Notes: generated by a model not told the origin, from the sequence alone. A stretch of 64,000 nucleotides of DNA from Euzebya sp. (GCF_964222135.1 NZ_CAXQBR010000075.1:48595-112594), one strand, 5' to 3'. Counted from the stretch's first letter, positions 35,516 through 44,930 are shown. Translations and numbers: made by a program.

Positions 35516-37102
35516 TCAGCTGATCGCCGCCCGGGCGACCTCCGCGGACGGCCCGATCCCCACGCGCACGTCGGCGCCGTCGCAGGAGACCACCCCCCAC
35601 TCCCCCTCCGCGGTGGCGCGGACCAGCACCTCGGGAGCCTGCGCCGCCGCCTCCTCCCCCGTCGCGCCCGCGCGCCACCACTCGGTGACGGGATCGCACA
35701 GCGCCTCGCCGGCGAGCACCAGGGCCACGGCGGAGTCCTCGCCTGCGGTGAAGAGCGACGCCGCCCCCCCGCGCCATCCCTCGACCGCTGCCTCGGGGTC
35801 GTCGAGGGCGGCCGCCTCGTCGCCGTCCGGAGCGGCGAAGAGCCAGCTGAGGGGGGCGGCGCCGAAGGTCCGGCGGGTGACCAGCTCGTAGCCATCCGGC
35901 CCGGACGGCTGGGGGACGTCCACGTACTCGACGCCGGCTGCGGACGGGAACATGATCTCGTGGGTGGTGGCCGGGGGTTCCGCGACCGCCGCGTCGACGG
36001 CGTCCCACCCGCCCTCGCCGTAGAGCCCGCAGGTGTAGCTCGGCCCGGCGAGGTAGGGGAAGGTGAGGCTGTCGGCGATGTAGGGCGGGACCTCGTCGAG
36101 CCCCTGGTCGGTGTCGAGCAGGCCTGGGTCGGTCAGCAGGGTCGACAGCGACAGCGACGCGGTCTGGAACCGGCTCTGGAGGGCGACGGCAGATCCCTCG
36201 ACCACGCTGAGGGCGGCGAGCTGGCCGTCCTCGTCGTCGCCGAAGGCATCGAGGTCGGGGAACCCGACCACGGCGTCGGTGAGGGCGTGCTCCATCTCGT
36301 GGGCGAGCGAGATCAGCCCGAGCCCCCCGAGCGGCTCGTCCGCCGCGTCGGCCCGGACCACGAGGTCCTGGGTCTCGTCGTCGTAGTACCCCGCGACCTG
36401 GGCGCCCAGCAGGTCGATCTGGGTCTGGATCAGGTCGATGTCGGCGTCGACCGCGCCGAGGGCCGCCAGGATCCGGCGGTCGGCGTCGGCCTCCTCCGCC
36501 GGGTAGACCTCGGTGACCTCGTCGGTGAAGACCTCGCTGATCTCCTCGCCGGTCATCAGCGTCGGCTCGATCGCGGACGGGAACTCCGCTCCCCGGAGCA
36601 CCTCGACGGCGCCGGCGACCTCGTCGAACTGGGTGGCCAGGTCGGCGTCGGACACGTCGGGCAGGTCCTCGACGTCGGACAGGCAGGCCGTGACGTCGGG
36701 CGCCTCCGCGACGGCGCCGAAGAGGTCCTCGAGCCCGCCCTCCCCGCCGAAGAGGTCCTCCAGTCCGCCGCCCTCGCCGAACATCTCGCCGAGGGGCCCG
36801 TCCTCGCCGAGCAGGTCCTCGAGGCCGCCCTCGCCGAACACGTCGCCGAACGCGTCCGGCAGCGCCGGCTCGGACTGCAGCTCCTCGATGGTGGCGGCGT
36901 CCGCGGCGGCTTGCGCCTCGAGGGCGGCGACGTCCTCCCGGGCGTCGGACAGCCGCGCGCTCTGCACCACCGCGACCGTGCCCGCGGCGGCGAGTGCCAC
37001 CACGAGCAGGACGACGGCGAGCACCCACCCGAGGGGCGCGGACCGGCGCTGCGCGGTGGGGGTGTCGGGCGGCACGGGGGTGTCGGGCGGCACGGTGCTC
37101 AC
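35516..37102 (-). CDS. Membrane-anchored putative zinc metalloprotease
   Basis: This 528-residue protein has a Pro-rich N-terminus, one transmembrane helix (about residues 24-46), a coiled-coil-like segment, and an unusual run of GGLEDLFGEGG-type acidic repeats (about residues 80-130). The globular part has LAHEMEHALTD near residue 270, a HExxH zinc motif, followed by SVVEGSAVALQSRF about 30 residues later, which could give the third ligand (Glu). It therefore resembles a gluzincin acting outside the membrane. Its substrate is unknown. It sits between coaX and lysS, where no protease is standard. Confidence 0.65.
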   Translation of the reverse strand: MSTVPPDTPVPPDTPTAQRRSAPLGWVLAVVLLVVALAAAGTVAVVQSARLSDAREDVAALEAQAAADAATIEELQSEPALPDAFGDVFGEGGLEDLLGEDGPLGEMFGEGGGLEDLFGGEGGLEDLFGAVAEAPDVTACLSDVEDLPDVSDADLATQFDEVAGAVEVLRGAEFPSAIEPTLMTGEEISEVFTDEVTEVYPAEEADADRRILAALGAVDADIDLIQTQIDLLGAQVAGYYDDETQDLVVRADAADEPLGGLGLISLAHEMEHALTDAVVGFPDLDAFGDDEDGQLAALSVVEGSAVALQSRFQTASLSLSTLLTDPGLLDTDQGLDEVPPYIADSLTFPYLAGPSYTCGLYGEGGWDAVDAAVAEPPATTHEIMFPSAAGVEYVDVPQPSGPDGYELVTRRTFGAAPLSWLFAAPDGDEAAALDDPEAAVEGWRGGAASLFTAGEDSAVALVLAGEALCDPVTEWWRAGATGEEAAAQAPEVLVRATAEGEWGVVSCDGADVRVGIGPSAEVARAAIS

Positions 37103-37121
37103 GCGCCCGACAGTACCGAGG

Positions 37122-37904
37122 TCACCCGGTGTTGCGCTCCCAGATCAGGCGGAGCCCGTCGAGGGTCAGCCAGGGTTCGTAGTGGTCGATCGTCCGGCAC
37201 TCCTCGACGATGGCCGACGCGAGCCCGCCGGTGGCGACGACCGTCGGGGAGGCGTGGCCGGCGTCGACCAGGGAGGCGGCGATCTCGGTCACGATGCGGT
37301 CGACCTGCCCGGCGAACCCGTAGACCGCGCCGGACTGCATCGCCTCGATCGTGTTGCGGCCGACGGCCGAGCGGGGGCTGCGCAGCTCGAACTTCGGCAG
37401 CTGGGCCCCGCGGGCGCTGAGCGCCTCCATCGACATCATCACGCCTGGGGCGATCGCCCCGCCGATGAACTCGCCCTTCGCGGTGTACACGTCGAAGTTC
37501 GTCGAGGTGCCGAAGTCCACCACCACGCCCGGGCCGCCGTAGCGGTCGTGGGCGGCGATCGCGTTGACCAGCCGGTCCGCCCCGACCTCGCGCGGGTTGT
37601 CCATGTTGATCGCGAACCCCGTCCGGGTGCCCGGGCGGACGACGATCGGGGGGAAGAGGAAGTACTTGCGGGTCATCTCGACGAGCCGCTCGGTGACGAT
37701 CGGCACGACGGAGGACAGCACGACCCCGTGGACGTTGCGGGAGAACGAGAGGTTCTGGAAGGCCATGAGGCCCTGGAACACCAGCGCGAGCTCGTCCGCG
37801 GTGCGGCCCGACTCGGTCGACACCCGCCAGTGCTCGACCAGCTCGGTGCCCTCGTAGACGCCGATGACCGTCGTCGAGTTGCCGACGTCGACGGCGAGCA
37901 GCAT
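37122..37904 (-). CDS. coaX: Type III pantothenate kinase
   Basis: This 260-residue kinase phosphorylates pantothenate, the first step of coenzyme A synthesis, and resists feedback inhibition in this family. The ASKHA fold shows MLLAVDVGNSTTVIGVYEG at the start, GADRLVNAIAAHDRYGGPGVVVDFGTSTNFDV in the middle and ATGGLASAIVEEC near the end. Its ATG overlaps the nadC stop by one base (TGATG), so it is translationally coupled. It acts just after panC and panD, encoded upstream. Confidence 0.95.
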   Translation of the reverse strand: MLLAVDVGNSTTVIGVYEGTELVEHWRVSTESGRTADELALVFQGLMAFQNLSFSRNVHGVVLSSVVPIVTERLVEMTRKYFLFPPIVVRPGTRTGFAINMDNPREVGADRLVNAIAAHDRYGGPGVVVDFGTSTNFDVYTAKGEFIGGAIAPGVMMSMEALSARGAQLPKFELRSPRSAVGRNTIEAMQSGAVYGFAGQVDRIVTEIAASLVDAGHASPTVVATGGLASAIVEECRTIDHYEPWLTLDGLRLIWERNTG

Positions 37905-38836
37905 CAGGCGTCCCCGCCGGGGTGGAGGTGGGGGTCGGGGTGGAGGGGGGGGTCGGGGTCCAGGTCGATGTCGAGGCCGATGTCGAGCGCGCCGGCGGAG
38001 TGGGTCAACGCGCCGACGGCGATCGCGTCCACGCCGCAGGCCGCGACCTCGTCGATCCGCTCCCCGGTGATCCCGCCGCTGGCCTCGACGAAGACCGTCC
38101 GCCCGGTCGCCCGGCAGCGGGCGACGCCCTCGCGGGTGTCGGCCAGGGAGAAGTTGTCGAGGAGGACCCGCTCCGCGCCGGCGGCCAGGACGACGTCGAG
38201 CTGGTCGAGGGAGTCCACCTCGACCTGGACCGGACGACCGCCGGCGGCGGCGAGGGCCGCGGTGACGGCCTGGCGCATGCCGCCGGCGGCGGCGACGTGG
38301 TTGTCCTTGACCAGCAGCTCGTCGACCAACGACATCCGGTGGTTGGCGCCGCCACCCGCGACCACGGCGGCCTTCTCGAGGGCGCGCAGGCCGGGGAGGG
38401 TCTTCCGGGTGTCCCGGATCGCGCAGGCCCCGTCGACCGCGTCGACCAGGCGGCGGGTGGCCGTCGCGATCCCCGACAGGTGGGTGAGCAGGTTGAGGGC
38501 GGTCCGCTCGCCGACCAGCACCGCCCGCGCCCGCCCGCTGACCGTCGCGACCGCGCGGCCGGGGACGGCGGGATCGCCGTCCGCGGCGTGCAGGGTGACG
38601 GTGGTGGAGGGGTCGACGAGGGCGTAGGTGGCCACCACCGCACCGAGCCCGGCCACGACGCCCGGCTGGCGCGGGACGAACCGGGCCGTCGCCGTGGCGG
38701 TCGCGGGGACGGTCGCGGCGGCGGTCAGGTCGTCGTCGACGACCCACCCCTCCCCGAGGTCCTCGGCGAGGGCGGTCGCCACGACATCGGCCAGCGCCAC
38801 CAGGGCGGGCACGCGCTCCCCCTCCGCCGTCGCCAT
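37904..38836 (-). CDS. nadC: Nicotinate-nucleotide pyrophosphorylase (carboxylating)
   Basis: This 310-residue quinolinate phosphoribosyltransferase makes nicotinate mononucleotide in NAD synthesis. It has TRKTLPGLRALEKAAVVAGGGANHRMSL (the quinolinate-binding signature), LVKDNH and VEASGGITGERIDEVAACGVDAIAVGALTHSA. The C-terminal 25 residues are an odd His/Pro/Asp-rich tail (DPDPPLHPDPHLHPGG), encoded by a short in-frame repeat and not typical of the family. The usual partners nadA and nadB are not in the window. Confidence 0.94.
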   Translation of the reverse strand: MATAEGERVPALVALADVVATALAEDLGEGWVVDDDLTAAATVPATATATARFVPRQPGVVAGLGAVVATYALVDPSTTVTLHAADGDPAVPGRAVATVSGRARAVLVGERTALNLLTHLSGIATATRRLVDAVDGACAIRDTRKTLPGLRALEKAAVVAGGGANHRMSLVDELLVKDNHVAAAGGMRQAVTAALAAAGGRPVQVEVDSLDQLDVVLAAGAERVLLDNFSLADTREGVARCRATGRTVFVEASGGITGERIDEVAACGVDAIAVGALTHSAGALDIGLDIDLDPDPPLHPDPHLHPGGDA

Positions 38837-38859
38837 GTGCGCCAGGTGCCCCGGGTCCG

Positions 38860-39246
38860 TCAGGTGAGGACGGTGTGGGCCGGCTCGTCGGCGCGCACGT
38901 CGACCGGCTTGTTGAACTCGTCGAGGATGATCACCGTCGGCTCGTGGACCGCGGCCTCCTCGCGGTCGAACATCCCGTAGCTGATCACGATGATCGTGTC
39001 GCCGGGCTGGACCAGGCGGGCGGCGGCGCCGTTGAGGCACATGTCGCCCGAGCCGCGAACGCCGGAGATGACGTAGGTCTCGAGCCGCGCGCCGTTGTTG
39101 TTGTTGACGATCTGGACGCGCTCGTTCGGCATCAGGTCGGCCGCGTCCATCAGGTCCGGGTCGATCGTGATGGACCCGACGTAGTTCAGATCGGCGCCGG
39201 TCACCGTCGCGCGGTGCAGCTTCGACTTCATCAAGGTGCGGAACAC
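38860..39246 (-). CDS. panD: Aspartate 1-decarboxylase
   Basis: This 128-residue pyruvoyl enzyme makes beta-alanine for pantothenate. It cleaves itself at the Gly-Ser bond in YVGSITID (residues about 24-25) to form the pyruvoyl group; the serine is intact. [13 protein letters not shown] and [19 protein letters not shown] are family signatures. The GTG at 39246 starts [15 protein letters not shown], matching PanD N-termini, and AGAGGTGG lies 7 bases before it. It has the next place after panC in the operon. Confidence 0.95.
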   Translation of the reverse strand: MFRTLMKSKLHRATVTGADLNYVGSITIDPDLMDAADLMPNERVQIVNNNNGARLETYVISGVRGSGDMCLNGAAARLVQPGDTIIVISYGMFDREEAAVHEPTVIILDEFNKPVDVRADEPAHTVLT

Positions 39247-39336
39247 GCACACCACCTCTTCCTCGTGCCGGTCCCGTCGTTGCACGCTCGCGTGCACGAG
39301 TCGGTGCTGCGGGATCCAGCCGATCGCTGTGGGGTC

Positions 39337-40206
39337 TCAGGCTCGGTCGGTGCTCGCGGGCTGCAGCGGTGCGGTGTCGATCAACCTGGTGTCGCCGACG
39401 TGTGCCGCGACCACTGCCTGGGCTGGTCCGTCGTGGACGCCCTCGAGCGGTTCGAGGGTCTCGGGGTCTATGACCTCCGCGTAGTCCAGACGCACTCCCG
39501 GAGCGCTCCCGAGTGTACCCAGGAGGTCCGCCCTCGTCGCATCGGCGTCGCCCGCCCAGCCGCGCTGCGCTGCGGCCAGGGCAGCGGACAGGGCCAGCGC
39601 GTCACGCCGCTCGTCGGGGCTCAGGTAGGTGTTGCGGCTCGACAGCGCCAGGCCGTCGGGGTCGCGCACGACCGGTCGGGTGATGACCTCCACGCCGAGG
39701 TCCAGGTCGCGCGCCATCCGGCGGATGACGGCTTGCTGCTGGAAGTCCTTCTCGCCGAAGTAGGCGCGGTGGGGGCGGACCGTGCTGAAGAGCTTCGTGA
39801 CGATCGTCGTGACCCCGTCGAAGTGGGTCGGTCGGCTGGCCGCCTCGAGCCCGTCCGTCAGTCCGACGACGTGCACGGTCGTGCGGGCGTCCGCAGGGGT
39901 GTAGGCCGTGGCCTCGGGCGCGAACACCAGGTCCACGCCCTCACCGGTCAGCGCCGCCAGGTCGGCGTCGAAGGTCCGGGGGTAGGCGTCGAGGTCCTCA
40001 CCCGGCCCGAACTGCAGCGGGTTGACGAAGATCGAGACGACCACCACGTCGGTCCCGGCCCGGGCGGCCCGCACCAGCGACAGGTGCCCCTCGTGCAGGG
40101 CACCCATCGTCGGCACCAGGCCGATGGACCGGCCGGCGCGGAGGGGGCCGTCCAGCGCCGCGCGGACCGCCGCGCTGGTGCGGGCGACCGCTGGAGCGTC
40201 GGCCAC
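39337..40206 (-). CDS. panC: Pantothenate synthetase
   Basis: This 289-residue ligase joins pantoate and beta-alanine. The HIGH-type motif is MGALHEGHLSLVRAA; the KMSKS-like region is DGLALSSRNTYLSP; GEKDFQQQAVIRRM is also characteristic. It is directly beside the LppM-like gene (the stop of that gene and this start almost touch) and 90 bp before panD. Together with panD and coaX it gives this organism three steps of CoA synthesis. panB is not seen. Confidence 0.95.
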   Translation of the reverse strand: MADAPAVARTSAAVRAALDGPLRAGRSIGLVPTMGALHEGHLSLVRAARAGTDVVVVSIFVNPLQFGPGEDLDAYPRTFDADLAALTGEGVDLVFAPEATAYTPADARTTVHVVGLTDGLEAASRPTHFDGVTTIVTKLFSTVRPHRAYFGEKDFQQQAVIRRMARDLDLGVEVITRPVVRDPDGLALSSRNTYLSPDERRDALALSAALAAAQRGWAGDADATRADLLGTLGSAPGVRLDYAEVIDPETLEPLEGVHDGPAQAVVAAHVGDTRLIDTAPLQPASTDRA

Positions 40207-41481
40207 CTACTGCGGCGGGCGCTGGCCCTCGTCGGGCGGCAGCAGGTCCTGGGGGCGGAAGGTGCGGGTGGCGCCGCGGGCCGGCGGCTCGCCGCCGTCG
40301 GCCGGTCCCTCCGGGGCGGGCGGCGGCGGGGACTGGTCCGGCACCGGGGGAGGGGGCGCCTGGGGCTGGGGGGGAGGGGGCTGGGGTGCCTGGGGGGACT
40401 GGCCCCACCCGCCCGGATCGCCGGGCGGGGGCGGGGTCTGGGAGACCGGCGGCGTGCCGCCCCACGACGCGGGCGGGGGACCGCCGGGAGCCACGCCCGG
40501 GGGCGGCGCCTGGCCCGGCGCGCCCTGGGGCGGGACGGTGCCGGGGCCCCCGGCGGGCGGGAAGTGCGCGCCCTCGTGCCCCGGCGGGACGCCGGTGCCC
40601 GGGGGCCCGCCCTGGTAGGCGGGCGTGTCGGTCGGTGAGGTCCGGTTCCGTCCCCGGAGGACCAGGAACAGGATCAGGCCGAGTCCCGCGAGGAACAGGA
40701 TCCCGACCAGCACCCACAGGAGGGTGCCGCCGAGCCCGCCGCCCTCGCTGGCCTCCCCGCGGGCCATCAGCTGGGTCTCACCCGCGCCGACCTCCCAGAT
40801 CGCGGTCGTCCCCTCGACGCGGGTGGCGTTGTTCTCCCCCACGTTGCCCGGGAACGTCACCCGGATGGTGATCTCGAACAGCTCCTCGGGGTTCTGCAGG
40901 GCCTCGCCGAAGCCCTCCTCGAGCGCGTCCCCCAAGGCGTCCTCGTCGAGCGGTGCATCGCCCTCCGCGGCCACCTGGCGCTTCTGGCCGCCCAGCCCCT
41001 CGCTGAAGCCCTCGCTGAACGCCTCGGTGAACCCCTGGGTCAGGTCGGGGATCGTGGCGGCGAACACGTACTCGTCACCGTCCCGCTCGAGCTCGAAGGA
41101 CTGGAAGAACTGGTCGTCACCCTGCTCGGTGAAGAAGCAGTTGACCGCGTCGAGGGGGATCGAGTCGAGGGCGACGTTCACGCCCATGAACCCGTCCTCG
41201 TCGTACTGCGTGATGTCGGCGGCCGACGCGTCGAAGCCGCAGGTCGAGGCGAGGTCGGCGATCTCGGACTCGGTGTCCTCCACCGACATCGCGTCCTCGG
41301 TCGGGACGTCGCTCGGGAAGCCCTCCTCGAGGCGGATGCCGATGGTCAGGTCGACCGACGCCACGTCGTCCGGCTGCAGCTCGATCCCCGCGTCCACCCG
41401 GACCTGGCAGCCGGCGGCGAGCAGGCTCAGCACGGCCAGCGCCAGGGCTGCCCGCGCGGTCGCCATCGTTCGGTTCCCCAC
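40207..41481 (-). CDS. LppM-like lipoprotein with C-terminal membrane helix
   Basis: This 424-residue protein begins with a lipoprotein signal (LSLLAAGC, lipobox Cys near residue 25). The extracytoplasmic domain (about 30-270) has the LppM-type pattern of a lipidated mycobacterial phagosome-targeting protein. A transmembrane helix (GTLLWVLVGILFLAGLGLILFLVL) is followed by a cytosolic tail of about 150 residues extremely rich in Pro and Gly. GTG 41481 is preferred for its AGAGAGG at 7 bases; ATG 41466 is possible. It lies between DUF2520 and panC, as in mycobacteria-like order, but its function is unknown. Confidence 0.72.
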   Translation of the reverse strand: MGNRTMATARAALALAVLSLLAAGCQVRVDAGIELQPDDVASVDLTIGIRLEEGFPSDVPTEDAMSVEDTESEIADLASTCGFDASAADITQYDEDGFMGVNVALDSIPLDAVNCFFTEQGDDQFFQSFELERDGDEYVFAATIPDLTQGFTEAFSEGFSEGLGGQKRQVAAEGDAPLDEDALGDALEEGFGEALQNPEELFEITIRVTFPGNVGENNATRVEGTTAIWEVGAGETQLMARGEASEGGGLGGTLLWVLVGILFLAGLGLILFLVLRGRNRTSPTDTPAYQGGPPGTGVPPGHEGAHFPPAGGPGTVPPQGAPGQAPPPGVAPGGPPPASWGGTPPVSQTPPPPGDPGGWGQSPQAPQPPPPQPQAPPPPVPDQSPPPPAPEGPADGGEPPARGATRTFRPQDLLPPDEGQRPPQ

Positions 41482-41564
41482 GATCGATCCTCTCTCGGAC
41501 GTCACGCCGCGCGGTCGCGGCGGCACGGCTCGACGGGCGTCACCCGTGCACCTGCACACTAGGT

Positions 41565-42431
41565 TCAGCCGCGGACCTCGTCCAACACCGCCCGCACCGC
41601 GGCGGCGCGCTCGGCGTCCAGGCCCGCGCGCACGGACTGGCGGAGCAGCAGGTCGCACAGGGCGACGTAGGCCTCGACCGCCTCGGGGAAGCTGCGCCGG
41701 AGCTCGCCGAGGTGGGCGCGCACCGTCCCGTGGTCGCCGCGGCGCACCGGCCCGGTCAGGGCCTCGACGCCGCGCCGGGCGCCCCCCTCGGCCGACGCGG
41801 TGACCAGCGGCACCAGGAACGCCGCCGGGTCCTCGACGCCCGCGCCGAGCAGGAGGTCGCGGGCCATGGCGACGACCGCCGTGGTCGCGTTCGAGCCGAG
41901 GGTGAGGCCCGCGTGGTACAGCGTCCGGTCGTCCGCGGCCAGGGTGACCGGCGACCCGCGGAGGTCGAGCACCAGCGTGCGGGCCCACCCGAGGTCCGCA
42001 TCCTCCGCGGTGACTGCCCAGGACGCGCCGGGCAGGTTCGCGTACCCCCGCTCGGGGTCGGGGACGGTCATCGCGGGGTGGCAGGCGGCCACCCGACCGC
42101 CCGCGGCGCGGACGACCGCCAGGGCGTCGAGGCCGAGTCCGCCAGCGATGTGCACCCACCGCTGGCCGGGTGCCACGACGTCGGCGGCCCCCGCGGCCCG
42201 GGCGACGGCCGCGACCTGGTCGTCGGGTGTGGTCACGACCACGAGGTCGACGTCGCGGGGGAGGTCCGCCAGCGCCACCACCGCGGCCTGCGGCACGAGG
42301 GACCGGGCGCGCGCGAGGGACGCCGACGCGGGGTCGCCGGGCACCAGCGCGACGACGTCGTGCCCGGCGTGGGCGAGGGCCAGGGCGAGCGCGCCCCCGA
42401 CGCGACCGGGCCCCACGATCGCGACCCGCAT
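41565..42431 (-). CDS. Rossmann-like/DUF2520 domain protein
   Basis: This 288-residue protein starts with a Rossmann nucleotide-binding motif (MRVAIVGPGRVGGALALALAHAGHDV) and continues into the DUF2520 helical domain (GRTLYHAGLTLGSNATTAVVAMARDLL type). It resembles an imine reductase/6-phosphogluconate dehydrogenase-like fold of unknown substrate. The folK stop and this ATG overlap by one base (TGATG), so it is co-translated with the folate genes. In mycobacteria a homologue sits beside panC, and a role in pantoate metabolism (ketopantoate reduction) has been suggested on that basis; not proven. Confidence 0.82.
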   Translation of the reverse strand: MRVAIVGPGRVGGALALALAHAGHDVVALVPGDPASASLARARSLVPQAAVVALADLPRDVDLVVVTTPDDQVAAVARAAGAADVVAPGQRWVHIAGGLGLDALAVVRAAGGRVAACHPAMTVPDPERGYANLPGASWAVTAEDADLGWARTLVLDLRGSPVTLAADDRTLYHAGLTLGSNATTAVVAMARDLLLGAGVEDPAAFLVPLVTASAEGGARRGVEALTGPVRRGDHGTVRAHLGELRRSFPEAVEAYVALCDLLLRQSVRAGLDAERAAAVRAVLDEVRG

Positions 42432-43021
42432 CACGGGGTGCCGATCGCGAGGTCGGGGGGCCCCGACGGCAGCGGCTCGACGGAGACCTGCCGCCCGATC
42501 GCGGTGATGCCCTCGAGGGGTGCCAGGTCCGCGATCGCCTTCGCGAGGCTGCGACCGTCCGGCAGTCGCCACCCGGGGGCGACCTCGGTCAGCGGCACGA
42601 GGGCGAACGCCCGGTTCGCGAGCTCGGGGTGCGGGACGGTCAGCACGTCGGCGGTGAGCTGGCGGTCGCCGTAGAGCAGCACGTCGACGTCGATGGTCCG
42701 AGCGCCCCAGCGGGTCGAGCGGACCCGCCCGAGGGTGGCCTCGACGCGCTGGCAGGCCCGCAGCAGGGGCAGGGGCGCGAGGTCGGTCAGCACGCGGACC
42801 GCGATGTTGAGGTACGGGTCGTCCGACGGTCCGATCGGAGCGGTCTCGTACACGCTCGAGACGTCGTCGACGTTGATCCGCGGGTGGCGGTCGAGGAGCC
42901 GCACGCCGCGGTTCAGGTAGTGCAGCCGATCACCGGTGTTGCCGCCGATGCCGAGGAACACCGCCTCCGGCCCCGCCGGTGGCTGGCGGAGCGCGACCGC
43001 CTCGCGGATGCGCACCCGCAC
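42431..43021 (-). CDS. folK: 2-amino-4-hydroxy-6-hydroxymethyldihydropteridine pyrophosphokinase
   Basis: This 196-residue HPPK transfers pyrophosphate from ATP to the pterin in folate synthesis. FLGIGGNTGDRLHYL starts the fold after a short extension, YETAPIGPSDDPYLNIAV is the loop-2 region, and RWGARTIDVDVLLYG is the family signature. Its start lies 1 base from the folB stop. It is a single-domain HPPK, not fused to FolB or FolP. Confidence 0.95.
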   Translation of the reverse strand: MRVRIREAVALRQPPAGPEAVFLGIGGNTGDRLHYLNRGVRLLDRHPRINVDDVSSVYETAPIGPSDDPYLNIAVRVLTDLAPLPLLRACQRVEATLGRVRSTRWGARTIDVDVLLYGDRQLTADVLTVPHPELANRAFALVPLTEVAPGWRLPDGRSLAKAIADLAPLEGITAIGRQVSVEPLPSGPPDLAIGTP

Positions 43022-43022
43022 G

Positions 43023-43382
43023 TCAGGCCCTGCGCCGCCGCAGGCAGACCGCGACCTCGTCGAGGTCCGCCGCGACCGGGGCGTCCGGCTTGGCGATGCG
43101 CACCTGCGCGCCGGCGACCCGGGGGTCGGCCATGATCAGGTCGAGGAGGTGGCCGGCGAGGCGCTCGATCAGGTCGAAGCGCGTGCTCGCGACCGCGTCG
43201 GCGAGGGTCTCGGCGAGCACGCCGTAGTTGACGGTGTCGTCGAGGTCGTCGGACCTCGACGCCGCCGAGAGGTCGACGTCGAGCGTGGCGTCGATGACGA
43301 ACGTCTGGCCGTCGGCCTTCTCGAAGTCGAAGACCCCGTGGTGCCCGACGACCCGCAGGCCCTTGATCTCGATCACGTCCAT
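43023..43382 (-). CDS. folB: Dihydroneopterin aldolase
   Basis: This 119-residue enzyme cleaves dihydroneopterin to give the substrate of FolK. MDVIEIKGLRVVGHHGVFDFEKADGQ is typical, with the conserved Glu in VFDFEK and Lys in RIAKPDAP. FolB and FolK are in one operon; FolP and FolE lie upstream but separated by csaA and the plus-strand eamA. Confidence 0.94.
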   Translation of the reverse strand: MDVIEIKGLRVVGHHGVFDFEKADGQTFVIDATLDVDLSAASRSDDLDDTVNYGVLAETLADAVASTRFDLIERLAGHLLDLIMADPRVAGAQVRIAKPDAPVAADLDEVAVCLRRRRA

Positions 43383-43430
43383 GTGCCGCGAGGCTACGCG
43401 CCGGGGCGGTGCGCGGTCAGGTGGACGCGG

Positions 43431-43829
43431 TCAGGCGATCGGCGCGCCGGGTTGCACCCCGTCCGGCAGCTCGAGCAGCCGGACCGTGCCGTCGGGGTCG
43501 AGCGCGCCGAGGACCAGGAACTGGCTGGTGAAGCCGGCGATGCGCTTCTCCCCCAGGTTGACCGCCCCGACCACGGTGCGGCCGAGGAGCTCGGCGGCGG
43601 TGTAGTTGGTGATCTGGGCGGAGGTGCGGAGCTCGCCGATCACCGGGCCGAAGTCGACGGTCAGCTTCCAGGCCGGCTTGCGGGCCTCGGGGAAGTCGTC
43701 GACCGCGGTCACCACGCCGGCCCGCATGTCGACGGCGAAGAACCCCTCGGCGCCCACCACGTCCTTCGCCGGCACCGCCGCGGGGTCGTAGGGGCGTCCG
43801 TCGGGATCGATCGAGTGCTGGGCTGCCAT
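43431..43829 (-). CDS. CsaA-like tRNA-binding domain protein
   Basis: This 132-residue protein is an OB-fold tRNA-binding domain (EMAP/CsaA type): FFAVDMRAGVVTAVDDFPEARKPAWKLTVDFG, then QITNYTAAELLGRTVVGAVNLGEKRIAGFTSQFLVLGA. CsaA has been described as a secretion-related chaperone in Bacillus; the tRNA-binding fold is sure but the role is not. It has an extra 25-residue hydrophilic N-terminus. It precedes folB by 48 bp and may be co-transcribed. Confidence 0.85.
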   Translation of the reverse strand: MAAQHSIDPDGRPYDPAAVPAKDVVGAEGFFAVDMRAGVVTAVDDFPEARKPAWKLTVDFGPVIGELRTSAQITNYTAAELLGRTVVGAVNLGEKRIAGFTSQFLVLGALDPDGTVRLLELPDGVQPGAPIA

Positions 43830-43973
43830 CGACCGCGGACGCTAGCCGCTGGGGTCGCCGCCGTGCCAGTCCCCGGCGTGGTCGGCGTCCGGTGGCCGGT
43901 GGCAGGATCGTGACGATCGATGTCCGGTGGTCGCCGATGTGGCCCGCCTGCGACGGCGATCATGGTGCGCCAC

Positions 43974-44930
43974 ATGACCGACCGCGAGCTGGATTCCTTC
44001 ACCATCGGCGACTGGGCGCTTCTGCTCGGCCTCGCGGCGATCTGGGGTGCGTCCTTCCTGTTCATCGACCTGGGGCTCCGGCACTTCGCGCCGGCCCAGA
44101 TCGCCTTCCTGCGCCTCGCCCTCGGCACCGCTGCCCTGGCCGCCGTGCCGGCGTCACGGCGGTCGGTGGACCCCGGCGCCTGGCCGCGCATCGCGCTGCT
44201 CGGTCTGTTGTGGATGGCCATCCCGTTCCTGCTGTTCCCCATCGCCCAGCAGTGGATCGACTCGTCCCTCGCCGGCATGCTCAACGGCGGGGTGCCGCTG
44301 TGGTCCGCGCTGGTCGCGACGCTCATCGCCCGGCGCCTGCCGCCGCGCGGGGTGCTGATCGGGCTCGTCGCCGGGTTCGCCGGCATCGTGGCGATCAGCC
44401 TGCCGACGCTCGACACCGAGGGGTCCGTCGCGCTCGGCGCCGGCCTGGTCGTGTTCGCGACCATCCTGTACGGGATCGCGCTCAACATCGCCGTGCCCCT
44501 CCAGCGGTCCTACGGGTCGCTCGCGGTGCAGATGCGCGCCCAGGGCCTGGCGGCGCTCATGACCGCGCCCTTCGCCGCGGTGGCGCTGCCCGAGGCGTCG
44601 TTCGGCTGGGACTCGACCCTCGCCGTGGTCGCCCTGGGCGTGCTGGGCACCGGCACGGCGCTCGCGATGATGACGACGCTCGCCGGACGGGTCGGCGCCG
44701 CCCGCGGCTCGATCGCCATCTACCTGGTGCCGGTCGTCGCGATCGTCCTCGGCGTGGTGCTGCTCGACGAGGCGATCGCCCCGCTGGCCGTGGTCGGCAC
44801 GGCGCTGGTGATCCTCGGCGCGGCGGTGACCTCGCGGTCCCAGCGCGCCCGAACGGATACCTCCGCCCAAGCGGAGGCCGCCGCGACGGTCACCCCCGGG
44901 GAGCCCGCGGTCGGTCCAGCAGCCCGCTGA
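43974..44930 (+). CDS. EamA (DMT superfamily) transporter
   Basis: This 318-residue transporter has ten predicted transmembrane helices in two EamA repeats, the first beginning near WALLLGLAAIWGASFLFIDLGL and the second near YGIALNIAVPLQR. Such proteins export metabolites or amino acids; the substrate is unknown. No convincing ribosome-binding site marks the start; ATG 43974 gives a compact N-terminus, while in-frame ATGs at 43962 and 43920 exist. It interrupts the folate genes on the opposite strand, so it is probably an insertion. Confidence 0.82.
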   Translation: MTDRELDSFTIGDWALLLGLAAIWGASFLFIDLGLRHFAPAQIAFLRLALGTAALAAVPASRRSVDPGAWPRIALLGLLWMAIPFLLFPIAQQWIDSSLAGMLNGGVPLWSALVATLIARRLPPRGVLIGLVAGFAGIVAISLPTLDTEGSVALGAGLVVFATILYGIALNIAVPLQRSYGSLAVQMRAQGLAALMTAPFAAVALPEASFGWDSTLAVVALGVLGTGTALAMMTTLAGRVGAARGSIAIYLVPVVAIVLGVVLLDEAIAPLAVVGTALVILGAAVTSRSQRARTDTSAQAEAAATVTPGEPAVGPAAR

